64,000 nucleotides of DNA from Craspedostauros australis (lineage: Eukaryota; Bacillariophyta; Bacillariophyceae; Mastogloiales; Achnanthaceae), in contig JAMXDE010000005.1 of assembly GCA_026770025.1 (NCBI GenBank), positions 2,046,001-2,110,000 of the forward strand, in the 5' to 3' direction. A program made the position numbers and the translations under genes. Positions 29,301 to 40,177 of this stretch are shown piece after piece. Each line of letters opens with the position of its first letter. Position 1 is the stretch's first letter. Under the pieces are notes generated by a model that was not told the DNA's origin, searched no databases, and worked only from the letters and a program-made list of their open reading frames with translations.

Positions 29301-31524
29301 AGCGGACAGCGAGCGGTCTCTGCTCGAGAGGAGCAACATGGAAGGGATGTCGTCGAGCACTCAATAGCACTCGCGCATCCGAGTATAATATGTAGAATAG
29401 AGTATCATAATAGTCGAGCAAGTTGTCCTGTTGCGTTCGTTGATCAAGTTGAAAACGTTCCTCGAGTACAGCAACGCTGAATGGCGCTTCTTCTACTCTA
29501 TCTTTGTGTTTGTAGGTGGGTATAATACGACCGAGGAAACACGCATTGCATGACAGTATGTCTGTCGCCCGCTAACGATGGTATTCGTCTGTGTGTCGAG
29601 AGGCATGTCGCCAACGTCGCGGACAACTCAACGACTACAGGCCCGTCACAGGGACGGTGAGCAATCGGGCAAAAATGAAACCAAGCACGTGGAGGTGTGC
29701 AGTACGTGTAAGAGGTGGTCTGCCGCAGAAATATATGACGGTGGTTTTTCTGTTGTTTCTGGTCTCCTCCGGAGAATGACCATGACGAAGGAACAAAGAA
29801 CAAGGCGGGGCTGAAATGGCCCTTTGCGGCGTCGCGGGCACGAGCGATCGGTCCGAAGAGAGGTAAAGTTCCACCGTCTCGAAAGAAGACCGAACAAACA
29901 GACCATCCAACCAAAAGACTGGAGGAACAGTTCTTTGGAACTGACAGCTTTCGTAACCTGCGTTGACGTTCGAATCGAAAGCGCGGGTTCGGATGTTCCT
30001 CCCGTTTGTTCGTGCCTCGTGTTTGGAACGAGAAACCACATCAAGATTGAACGACGATGGTGCCGACGACCGCGGGTGGGAATCTTGACCATGGCGCTTT
30101 ATTCTTTTTCGGCGGTGGTTCCGTTCCGTTCCGCCGGGCACGATGTGGCGCTGCATGAATCTTGTGTTGAGCTTGCACGAGAGCGATCAGTTGGAGGAGC
30201 TCCGCGGATAACCTGGGAGGGCAACATGGGGAAAACACGCGCTGCCGAGTAATAACACGTCGTCGCTCGTGGGTTGACCAGATGCATGAAACGACGCTCC
30301 ACACTCTACGCTCTGCTATACACTGCTCCTCCCCTCTGTTTTGGGTTGGATTGGACCGTTGTGCCTTCTCTGGTTCTGGGTTTGGAGGATGCTGTGTGGA
30401 TTCCCGCGGGTTCTGTTGCTTTTATCGTTGTTGTTCCTTGGGTTTTGCAGTTGTATCGTTCTGGTTGTGGCAGAGAAAGAAGGAAGAAAGGAAGGAGGGG
30501 TCATGGACGTGCGTGCGAGCGTCGATGTCACGGAGAAGAGCGCAAGGCCCATCCACACAAGGGTGTTGGTGGTTGTCATGTCATCACATGTCGAGGAGGG
30601 AGAGAGAGGGCGCTGGGACTCCATTGACCTTGCACAGAACGCTCTTTTGGTGGGAGTTCACTTCGCAGCTTCGCGCACAGCGCAGTAGCGAAATGGCGAA
30701 AGAAGGTACTCTATCCGTACGACTACTCGCAGGTCGTACGATCTACTGTGCAGTCTTGCGCAGAACAAGAAAAGCCGGCGTCAAGAAAAAGGAAGGCCAT
30801 TGGCAGAGACCACGAACAGGCGTGTGGCGTGTTCGCGGCTTCTTTGCGCCCTTGTGTTTGCGTGTTTTTTGTGGCGGTTCCTGTCTTGTTACTGGTGTCA
30901 TGTGACATCACTCACGTCACATCACCACAGTACACCATTTTACGCATCGTCTACGTACGCGTGGAGCACTTGGCTCTTGTGTACGAGCTGCTACTCGCAG
31001 CAGAACACTCCCAAGAGTTTCTTCGCACCCGCCCTGGCTGTCGTGCGCGTTACAGTACGGGCAAGTAGTAAAACGGGTACAGAAACAAACAGAGAAAGAA
31101 AGAAGCATGTGGGCAACAGAACAACGCGAACAATACGGTTGCCGCTACGCAAACCCGTGTTGGGCGAGAGTTTGTTTCATGCCGCTTCCGGACAACCACG
31201 TAAACCGCGCACGAGTTTTTGCCACGAGGGCGTGCCAAACCACACCAACAGAGCTTACAGCGCGAGTTACACAAACACACACACTCTCGTGTGGAGTCTG
31301 CGCGATTTTCGGAGTGCACAGACGGCAGTTTGCCACCACCCCAGCCATCCACCTCCGCCAGGTTGCCATAATTCTTGTTCTCAACATTCTGCATGCCCCT
31401 TTGCGTAACATACTACACACTTGCACTACCTTGCACCATACACACAAGCTAAGGCTCTGTCTGCACAAGCAATAAAAGCAATCACAGCATCAACAACAAC
31501 AAACAAACCAACAATACCACCACG
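29301..31524. other. Long intergenic stretch
   Basis: 2.2 kb between two plus-strand genes. AT-rich gagtataatatgtagaatagagtat (29381-29406) follows the kinase stop. Frames of up to about 200 codons exist on both strands but none has a recognisable domain or a convincing start. The last 60 bp before the next gene are CAA/ACA-rich like other leaders in this window. Confidence 0.5.
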
Positions 31525-32088
31525 ATGAGCAACACAGCCACCAAGAAGCAAGATGACAAGGCCCTTTGCAAGATGGGCTGCGGATTCTTCGGCTCTTCCG
31601 CCACCTGCGGCTTTTGCTCGCAATGTTTCATGGTGCACATGAAGAAGAAGCAGCAGAAGAGCACCGCCCAAGCAGCCTCAGCCTCACCAGCAACCACCAC
31701 CACCACAGCAACCAAGCCAACACCCTCCAACAAAGCAGCCACAGCAGCCGTTGTTCCCGCCACCGCCGTCGCCACGTCCGCAAGAACGGCATCGAAGAAG
31801 CGAACGCGGCAAGACCTCGAAGGCAGCGTGGCCAGCAGCGCCACCGGCGATGTTCGCAATTGCGCATCGCACACATGCGAATCGACCACCAAGCCTTGCC
31901 TCACTGCCACCGCAAGCGCCACATCGGCAGCTCCGCAACGCAAGAAGAAGCGCTCCAAGGGATACAAGAACATGCTGGCCGGCATCATGAACAAGTCCGC
32001 AGCCTCGGAGCGATCCGCCGACAGCGAGAGAGACGACCTCCGCAAGAGCCTCGGTGGCGGGGCCTTTGAGAAGGTTGCCAAGATCTAA
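31525..32088 (+). CDS. A20-type zinc finger protein without AN1 finger
   Basis: 187 residues, single exon. An A20 zinc finger fills residues 15-34 (C15-x3-C19-G-F-F-G...C31-x2-C34), as in ZNF216/SAP stress proteins, where it binds ubiquitin. The usual C-terminal AN1 finger is absent. Instead there is a Thr/Ala/Ser-rich linker and a C-terminal block RKKKRSKGYKNMLAGIMN...RDDLRKSLGGGAFEKVAKI; I recall the same ending in other diatom A20 proteins, so it is likely a real second module. Extra cysteines in the linker (about residues 112-135) do not fit AN1 spacing. Probable role: ubiquitin-linked stress signalling, by inference only. Confidence 0.83.
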   Translation: MSNTATKKQDDKALCKMGCGFFGSSATCGFCSQCFMVHMKKKQQKSTAQAASASPATTTTTATKPTPSNKAATAAVVPATAVATSARTASKKRTRQDLEGSVASSATGDVRNCASHTCESTTKPCLTATASATSAAPQRKKKRSKGYKNMLAGIMNKSAASERSADSERDDLRKSLGGGAFEKVAKI

Positions 32089-33580
32089 AAGCGGCCGCGC
32101 TCAAGCAAAGCACACGGAAGCTAGCGGCGACGCAGACTGGTTGCAAGAGGGATGAAGAAGACCGCGCGTATGGTGTTGCCCAACGAACCGCATCATTGCG
32201 CGCAAAGGCACACGCGAGCAGAAGGAAACACAACGCGACAGCCATACCACGGCTCGTAGAGCACCATCCGCCCCCATGTAATACTGACTCCACCAGCCGT
32301 CTCAACCCAATCCGCTCACCTCCAACACTCACTGTAACAACAAGTAACAACGATACCATTGCACACATGATATCTTCTGCAAACTACGACGGGTACGAAT
32401 GCGTGTGTGTGCGTGTGCCACCCCAACCTCCTCTTCTCATGCGCGTCCCTTTGATGCTGCGGCGTTTGCTCTGTTCGCCTGATCAATCGTTTGGCGGTTC
32501 TTTTGCGTCCGACCACAATCTCCGCCGTCTTCTCTATCTCTGTACTTGTTTCGGCATCGCTCCTCGCATTCCGGAGACGTTGGCGCTGTGCTTCCAAGAG
32601 GGGCGCATTCTACTCTCTGGAGGGTGCTACCAGTCTGCCCCAGACTAATAGCTCGCACATCCTGTGAAATGGACCGATTGCGGACGAGCCTGGGCGAAAC
32701 AACTGCTCCACCCCACGCACATGACGATGCGCACGCGACGTTCTGCTCGAAAGTGAGAAACGTCCATTGCCTCGCCTCCGCTTTCTGGTTGGTCCACCGC
32801 GCAGCGTCGCATGGTAATGAATCAAAAGGAATCCGCGTTCCTGCGCGATGATTGACATATCTCACGACTGCCAACTGCGCAGACATTCGTGCAAGTACAA
32901 TGGCCCAGGGCCTACGACTCTTGATTCCACCCTCCTCGCGATTGTGCGGCCTCGCGCACCATGCCGTGCTATCATAGCCAAACCTCTTCCGCGTGTAGGG
33001 GTGTGGATAAAGGCAGGGTGAAAAAACTATTTGATCAGAACAGAACAGAATGCCATAGAGCGCTCCAAGCTATTGGCGACCTCTACTTGTGCAGCGGGGG
33101 TGCTGTGCTGAAGAAGCTTCTTCTTTCGCCGCGCGTAGACTCGCACCGATGACCTTTCATGCCCCGAGACTCCAGGGCCCCCACTCCCCGACAATGAATG
33201 AGTTGATGCCTTCCTTGCTCATGGCGCAAAACATCGGCAACGTGGCCGTCGATGACTCTCCCACCAAACTCGCATTTACTAAATGAACAGCTCATGGTGG
33301 TGCGTGTGATACGTGCACCTACCAATCCTCGCACGACTATGTACCAACCATACGCTGTGAGTGCCATCGCGAGGATGGTACGATGAGAATGTAACTAATA
33401 TAATACAAACGCATCGTTATCGATCGATCTACTCGCAGTCTATATAGCCGTAATATCTTGTGGAGAAGTCCTACGACAACCGCAGCTCGATGTCTGAATC
33501 ACTATCCAGATTCACAAACTTTGGTGATTGTGGTGATGCCTTCACTGTCTCCATGTCGCTCTCGCTGATGTCATCGCTGT
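32089..33580. other. Convergent intergenic gap
   Basis: 1.5 kb between the 3' ends of the A20 gene and the orphan membrane protein gene. Only small frames with no recognisable content. Near 33400-33450 there is a taatataatac patch, a likely 3'-end element for the minus-strand gene. Confidence 0.5.
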
Positions 33581-34909
33581 TCATCCTGCTTTGCCGCTGT
33601 CAGTACCACTGCCAGAATCAGCAACAGCTGTGAAACCACTGCCCTGGCTTGTCGTTGTGGCAACATCATCAACCTCGTGATCGTTGGCATGAGCATGAGC
33701 ATGAGCACTCTCATCGTAAGAGTGAGAGTGCGAAGATTCAAGACCGTCCCCGATGGCGATGCCACCCTCTTCAATGTACATGTGCCTACTGTTGCTCTCG
33801 CCGCCACCGTATCCACCATCCAAACCTGACATGCGTTTGATTGTCAACGTGCAAGACAACGTATGCGACATGCAAGCCGTCAGCAGCATACCGCAGTGGA
33901 ACACGTAGGCGACGTAGTAGTCTCGGCGCAGCGTGGTTACGCTTTCGCCAAAGATCAGCGCGACTCCTCCGATGTAGATCAGCAGCATGAAGCCGATCGT
34001 CCATTGGATGCACGCCACGCACGCGGCGGCGATGGATGTCGGCAGGAAGAGGAACGAGGTATTGTCGTGGACCGTCGCAGCTCGCAGCATCGTCGAAGAT
34101 GCGACCCAGAAGAGCGCGTACACTAAGTACCACGCATGCTCCGAGACGTAGATCAACTGGTAGCACATCGGCTCATCCAGGATGCCGAAGTCTTCGATGC
34201 TCGTCGCTGTGCCGCGCTCGCCCTCTCTATCGGCGTGACCATCATCTGGATTGAGGTTTCTGAGTGAGAAGGTGGACACGGTCTTGGGATCTGCCGAGCA
34301 CCAGATGCAGCCGATGATGATGCCGAGCAACGCAAGGAGAGACGAGGACTGGAATACCTTGAGGAAACGATGTCCGCAGCATCGCGGATCCGACAGCGAA
34401 TGGCGGAATGCCTCGCAGACGAATCGATCTTGCTCCAGCAAACTGTGCGTGGCAAAGAAGAATGCCAATCCGTACGTGACATAGTATCCCAGGAAACCCT
34501 TGCCATCGTTGATGCTGGAGTTGGGGAATACCAAATGTGCCGTGCCCCATAGCATGAAAGCCAACGCCATGTACATCTGGGTCTGGATTCCCGATTTCCG
34601 GATCAGCTGCTGCGGGCATGGTGGGAAGTCTCTTCTGTCCTGCAGCTCCTGCTCGTCTTTTTCGCTGTCCTGCTGTTGCTGCTGTATTTGCTGCAGCTGC
34701 TGCTGCTGCGTCCTTCGCAGATGTAAGGCCAGCAGGAGCATGGTCACCGCGACAAAGAAGTCGGATCCCCAATTGGCAATCGAATTGTCGACGCCTTCCG
34801 TGCTGCAGGGCTCATGGATGCATTCCGGTGCGTATGTTTCGATGCCGAATGAGAATGCACCGTAGATGATCGTGAGCGCGATGGGACCGACAGGAATGCA
34901 GGACTTCAT
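33581..34909 (-). CDS. Orphan polytopic membrane protein with His-rich tail
   Basis: 442 residues, single exon, starting MKSCIPVGPIALTIIYG. I count eight or nine hydrophobic helices: about 6-23, 48-65, 113-133, 143-160, 195-212, 265-282, 298-330 (long, perhaps two) and 345-365. A Gln-rich run (QQQQLQQIQQQQQ) sits in the loop after helix 2. The C-terminal tail is Ser/Gly/His-rich with alternating HSHS and HAHAHA units, which can bind metals. No family recognised; the helix pattern and the amphipathic loops fit a small transporter or receptor, but there is no motif to decide. ATG 34909 is the first Met in the frame with a hydrophobic start. Confidence 0.72.
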   Translation of the reverse strand: MKSCIPVGPIALTIIYGAFSFGIETYAPECIHEPCSTEGVDNSIANWGSDFFVAVTMLLLALHLRRTQQQQLQQIQQQQQDSEKDEQELQDRRDFPPCPQQLIRKSGIQTQMYMALAFMLWGTAHLVFPNSSINDGKGFLGYYVTYGLAFFFATHSLLEQDRFVCEAFRHSLSDPRCCGHRFLKVFQSSSLLALLGIIIGCIWCSADPKTVSTFSLRNLNPDDGHADREGERGTATSIEDFGILDEPMCYQLIYVSEHAWYLVYALFWVASSTMLRAATVHDNTSFLFLPTSIAAACVACIQWTIGFMLLIYIGGVALIFGESVTTLRRDYYVAYVFHCGMLLTACMSHTLSCTLTIKRMSGLDGGYGGGESNSRHMYIEEGGIAIGDGLESSHSHSYDESAHAHAHANDHEVDDVATTTSQGSGFTAVADSGSGTDSGKAG

Positions 34910-36194
34910 TGTATTCTATTCTAGAGAGAGAGAGCCTGTGAATTTGGACGAGGATATATTGTATTGTGATGTGATGTGGATTTGGATGCGGTTGTTGCTG
35001 GGGGCGAGCACTGCAGCTTGTGCTTGTTCTTGCAAAGTTGGCGACGCTGAATTGGATGGGTCGATTTCGTAGTCAGTACCGTACTCCCGTGTGCATGTCC
35101 TCAGAAATCTGGGGGACCTGGAGGAGTTGATGGCGGGTTGATGTGGTTTGGGGCGATGTTGGAAACAATCACAACCAACTGCTTGACTAACCGTGGAGCC
35201 ACACAACCAAGCAACCGTGCTCGTCGCCCAAAACGCAGCACACAGTGCGCAACCATGCGCAAGATAGAGGATGGCATGTCGAGGAGTATCACTCACACAG
35301 CTCGCAACATGTGTCACCAAGCATGTTGTGATCTCTCTTCATCGCAGTCTCGCCGTACATTTGCTACGTTGTGTTTGAAATTTGGTTTGGCTCAATTTTG
35401 TGGCGACCGAACTGCGCGGTGAGGAATATATCCACGTCTCAGAATGCATCTGTCCAATCATCGCGGTTCTCGTCCGGGACGGTACCATTTTCATGTGGCG
35501 GGCTGCGCGAAGTCAACATCGGCGTGAGTAGGAATGAGGCGATGACAAAACCACTTGTATCAACGACTTAAAACTGGAAAACGAACCGCTCCGAAAAACG
35601 AAACAGCTTCTCATTCAACACATCGCGACCACCAGGAAGATCGAGAAGCAAAAATACCCCCTTCGCTTGTGCCACCAGCCGCTGAAGGGAAGCCATGGGA
35701 GGATGGACCAATTCGTCCCTGTGCTCTTAGTTTCCGCCATGATGGGCATCGCCGCTGCACCGCAATGATGGACAATACGACAACGGCGATGCAGATCAAC
35801 GACGACAGCTCGTCGATCAACACCTCTGGCTCTCTCTCTCTGTGCTCGCGGAGAGAGGCTTGCTCGAATTGCACATCTGCTTGAATGGATTTGGTAATGT
35901 TCAATCATGACCTACGTATAATTTCATGCATTCTGGTGGACTACTCAGTTTGGGATGATGTCGAATGATGGGCACCGTTCGCATGAGAAAGCAATAGCGT
36001 CGAGCGTCGTGCTTGGTTTGCGAGGGCTGTTCGAATGTCTCCACACCCAGGCTTTCGGAACCTCCCACGCATCCAACGTCGCATCCAATCTTTGCACATT
36101 TGCGCTCTGCTCAAGTCACGTTACTGCTTTCCAATCATCCCCTAATTCTTTCATGCATCATTCCTTCATCATTGGCAACACCACAACGTCCGCC
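34910..36194. other. Intergenic
   Basis: 1.3 kb between two minus-strand genes. A gagagagagag run (34922-34932) directly before the membrane-protein start, a tgtattgtgatgtgatgtgg patch, and small unsupported frames. Nothing else seen. Confidence 0.5.
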
Positions 36195-36936
36195 TCAGGC
36201 AGGGAAGCCGTCATGCTGCGGAAGGTCAGGGGCCATGACGGCGTGACTGCCCTTATCCGCAACAAAGATGTTGCAGGTGGGCTTGATGGCCTCACCGGAA
36301 AGGGAACCAAGCGGTGCGACCTGGAGAGTTCAGCAGGAGTGTCGATGCCGCCCATGTTCAGGTGGTTGTCGTTGCAGCCGTCGATGGCATGAATGATTCG
36401 TGCAGTTGCGCGAATGCGAGCACATCATTGCGCGGAAACATCCAGCACATCAGCATCGCGCATAAGAAATGAGGAGCAAACATTGCAAAGATATTTGCGT
36501 GTGAGATCAACTGAACGAAGATGAGAGGAAACCCAATGCACCTGTAAATGGCATGTCGAAGCGCCCCAAGCCAACCGAATCAAAGGCATGTGGTGGCAAT
36601 GGACAACGATACGCGTGCGTGCAGTACATGGATGCACCGAGGCCAACGGATTGCACATCGTGCGCTTCTTACCTTGGTGTCCCCGATGAGCTTGTAGCAG
36701 AAGCTACCGCACTTCTTGCAGCTCTTGCGCTGGACGCCGGAACCTTCGGTGTGCTCGTAGCTGATGAGGTCGTCGTCACCAGACTTCGCCTCCAGCTTTT
36801 CGAAGATACCAAGCTCCATGGGAGCCCCAGTTTGCTGACGGCACTGTTCGCAATGGCACCAAACGGCGAGGTTGGGTTCGCCGGTCACCTCGCCCTTGAA
36901 GTTGCCGCACATGCAGGACCATTCTCGTGTCGCCAT
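36195..36936 (-). CDS. GFA/CENP-V-type zinc-binding protein
   Basis: Two exons, 36936-36673 and 36320-36195, with a 352-bp GT-AG intron at phase 0, give 129 residues. Zinc ligands of the GFA fold are all present: C8-x-C10 in SCMCGNFKGEV, then C27-x-C29-x2-C32 in WCHCEQCRQQTGAP, and C73-x2-C76 in KSCKKCGSFC. The second exon continues VAPLGSLSGEAIKPTCNIFVADKG... and ends DLPQHDGFPA, as the family does. The family was named for glutathione-dependent formaldehyde activation (Gfa of Paracoccus), but most members have no proven activity, so this is a structural assignment only. Without the splice the reading frame would run into unrelated sequence. Divergent from the plastid Rossmann-like gene. Confidence 0.88.
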
Positions 36937-37814
36937 TGTCGCAATTGGTCGTTACTTGTTGTTCGTTGCTGTGTGATGCTATCGTCGGTGCTGCTCCTTG
37001 GTGATGGCAGATGGGCTGTTGCTGAATTTATGGCAACTGCGGTGGGCTTGTGGATTCGTTCTCGCTGGATGCGCTGTGCTGTATGGCAATCGTGCATACT
37101 CTGGAACGGGCTGCGAGTACTTGTTCGTAGTACCTCGCACAACACCAACGGCAGAACCAACACAGAGGAGCAAGAGGAACGAGGGAGCGGCTGTGGGTCT
37201 TGTTGTGGCTCTCGCTGTTGCAACTGTGACGATTTCGCCCCTGGCGGAAAAGAGGAACAACAAAGAAGGAGGGATCAGGTTGCCACGACATCGCGACGTG
37301 GTCGGGGGTTCTGATCGGGCTTGGTATCAATGCGAGTGACAAAATACCATTCTGCTCCTTTCTCGAGCGTGTCAGTCATCAGAACCCTTCACTCTTTCTC
37401 GTCCATTCTTCTCTCTTGTGGTCGTGTTCGCCGCGCATCAATTCGTGACTTCCGTGAACAAAACACCGAATCACGAACAGTTCGGAACCCGAGGCCAAAC
37501 TAACGCTCTTCAAGTACCATAATGATCGACTCATCTGAATCAGTTTAACGTATCTTGTTATTCGTTCTCGCGTCACAAGCAAAACAAACTTCAACTTTGT
37601 GGGTGCGACAACACAACCAAAAAGACGACGATGGCGACAACGACAACACACAAGATCTTGACAGGAATTGACGGCAGCGAAGATCCATCTCATTTCGAAT
37701 GCCAATCAGTCACCACAACAACAAAACATACGAGCCGAGGAAACGTCGAACAAGTCTCCCCATCACACCATACAAGAGCGCTCGCACAAGAATAGCCAAC
37801 GCAAGTCCGAAGCA
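36937..37814. other. Intergenic, divergent promoter region
   Basis: 0.9 kb between the GFA gene and the plastid protein gene, transcribed apart. The plus frame of 36553-37314 runs antisense through the GFA first exon and is a shadow. No other pattern except A/C-rich leader sequence before 37815. Confidence 0.5.
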
Positions 37815-39676
37815 ATGATGTTCAAGAGCCTCACAGTCACAGCCGCCTTGGTGCTGGCATCGCAGGTGCAGTGCACCGGCGCCTTCGTGTCGCCGGCTGT
37901 TGCCGCGCAGAGATCTCAGCAGAGTCAAGTGTCCCCGTTCGGTGATGTCGCCACCATTTCAACGGTGCAAGCCAGCAGCAGCAGCAGCAGCACGTCGCTG
38001 CAGATGGCCAAGAAGCTCCAACCAGGAGACCCGGTCATGTTGGTCGGTCCAGGATTCCTGCAGTTGGTGATCGCCAAGCACGCGAAGGCCGCGGGATTGA
38101 GACCGATCGTCGTCGCGCCACAGGCCAAACTTGACTCCTTCTTCACCAACATCCTCCTCGATGAGGAGATCAAGAACGATTCCACCATCGGCATGCCCGA
38201 GAACGGCGACCCGTACTTCGGAGAATTGAAGGGGGTAGTCTTTTGCGCCGAAGACGCCATCCTGCCATCGGACTTTATCAACCGCGTCCTCGACTTCACC
38301 CACGAGGGCAAGTCCGCCTTTGCCGATAGCGAAGTCACGCGCGCCATCTGCCTCTTGCCAGTCGAGGACAAGATCCAAAAGGAGAAGACCAGCAGCTGGA
38401 TTCCGATCTTCAACAACGACCGCACCGTGGCCATGAATTGGAAGAACTTCAAGGAAAAGTTCATGGCGCATCCCGTCTGGAAGAACGACGTCGGATCCAT
38501 CATCCGTTTCGGATCCGTCTTCGGCGGATCCACTGATGGTGCTGAGTTCTTGAAGGATCTGGGTCTCGAGGAGGGAATGTACAAGGTGCGTCAAAGACTT
38601 GTCGTTGGTACTGCTCTACGTACATCCAGTTGCATCAACATGCACTCGCCGTCACACCCACACCTGCATTTGTTGGTTTCAGGTTGATCACTGTCTTGAT
38701 CACGCCATGAGGATCTCGTCGAGAAGTTTCGTCGTGTGCTTGTATGTATCGGTTACACATTTGATTTGCCAAATGCGCCGGGTCCTCTGATACTCTGCGC
38801 GTGATGGAACGGGCCATCATCTTTCGACTATTTCTCACTGTCCATATTATGCTGCATACTCGCACATGTGCTAATGCTCTGCCTTGTACTCCTTCGCTCT
38901 ACCATCCATTTACACCGCATCCATGCACCACCATGTCACGCGCTTTCACGTTCGGCGATTCCACTTCTTCCTCGCAATCAATTGCGGCACCGACATGCAC
39001 CCACAATGTTGGTACTGTTTTTATTGCAATTTTCTCATTCCTCAATGACACCACTGTTGGACATCATGCCGTTACAAAAATGCATCGTTTGGCGACGACG
39101 ACGACGACGACGACCACCCCTCAAACAAATGAAAAACTCCACGTACGTACTCGTACGATGGGCGTCAATGCAAATCGGAATGCAAATACAATACAAATGC
39201 AATTGGAACTACGGCTGCGCCTGCCGAAACGAAAATATTTGGTTCGACGTGATGCGCAGATGTCGTTGGAGCAATACCGTGATCTGAGAGAACGCGCGTT
39301 CGACAGATACCGTCTCGGAGCGCAAGTGCTGGAGGGCAACGGCGTCAACCCAAAGCCAGCCAACCAGGACAAGATGGAGGCCGAATTCATCTCAAAGAAG
39401 TACGGCGGCGAGATCCGGGAGGCCTTCAATATCCTTGGCGCATACCCAGAGCAGGACAGAGCATGCCGTCACACCGTCGCCGCTGCCGTCATCCAAAGCC
39501 TGATGCAGGAGGTTGGACAACCAGTCCCCAAGGAGATGACCATCCTCAGCAAGGCCGTGTCCGAATTGCCAACGTCGGAGGAATGGGATGAGATGTTCAA
39601 GAACCCAGGACCAGCCGCATGGCCGGATCCATTCACATTCTCGCCGGAGCAGTACGACCTCGAAGTCAAGAAGTAA
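37815..39676 (+). CDS. Plastid-targeted Rossmann-like protein, unknown reaction
   Basis: Exons 37815-38585 and 39260-39676, intron 674 bp, phase 0, give 395 residues. The leader MMFKSLTVTAALVLASQVQCTGAFVSPAVAAQRS is a textbook diatom plastid presequence: signal peptide, then the AF motif at the cut and a Ser/Ala/Gln-rich transit region. The mature part starts with a nucleotide-binding-like strand-turn-helix, PVMLVGPGFLQLVIAKHAKAAGL, where GPGFLQ replaces the usual GGTGxxG, followed by GVVFCAEDAILPSDFINRVLDF and further alternating strands and helices. The second exon is helical (MSLEQYRDLRERAFDRYRLG...) and ends FSPEQYDLEVKK. It resembles atypical short-chain dehydrogenase-like proteins of photosynthetic cells, but no catalytic YxxxK is seen. 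The intron carries a (gac)n run near 39093-39113. Confidence 0.8.
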
Positions 39677-40177
39677 TCGCGCTGATTTGAAACTCAAGAA
39701 AAGTCGCCCCGCCATCGATTGATGAATGCTCCGGTGCATTGCAGCGTGAGTCGCACACCACACAAGACGGAATCTTTGCGATAGAATACGTCGTGGTACG
39801 CTGTGTCACATCACGGCGGTATTCCCGTCCTCATTCCGTACGATAATGATACATCGAATTATCCACAGTTTCCGATGCACCCCTCTCAGCTGCATCGATG
39901 CCTATTATTACAGGAATCCAGGCGCACCCGTGCGCAAGTACGTTTGTACTGGGAGAGTACGGTGCGCTCACCCGTACTCGTACGTATAATATGCTCGTAA
40001 ATCAATGCAATTCTCGGCAGCGTTAACACACATGCTAGTTGCATTTGCTCTTACATTCGTTGTTGCATTCTTGGGGAACCCACGTCTATTCCTCTTCTTG
40101 ATCCGACCCAACCTGATTCAGTACGCTCCGTCTCATTCTGCTGCAGAGTATGCCATTTCATTCGACTCCGGCACACC
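39677..40177. other. Convergent intergenic gap
   Basis: 0.5 kb between two convergent genes, with several gtacgtttgtac- and gtactcgtacgt-type motifs around 39940-39990. No gene seen. Confidence 0.5.
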
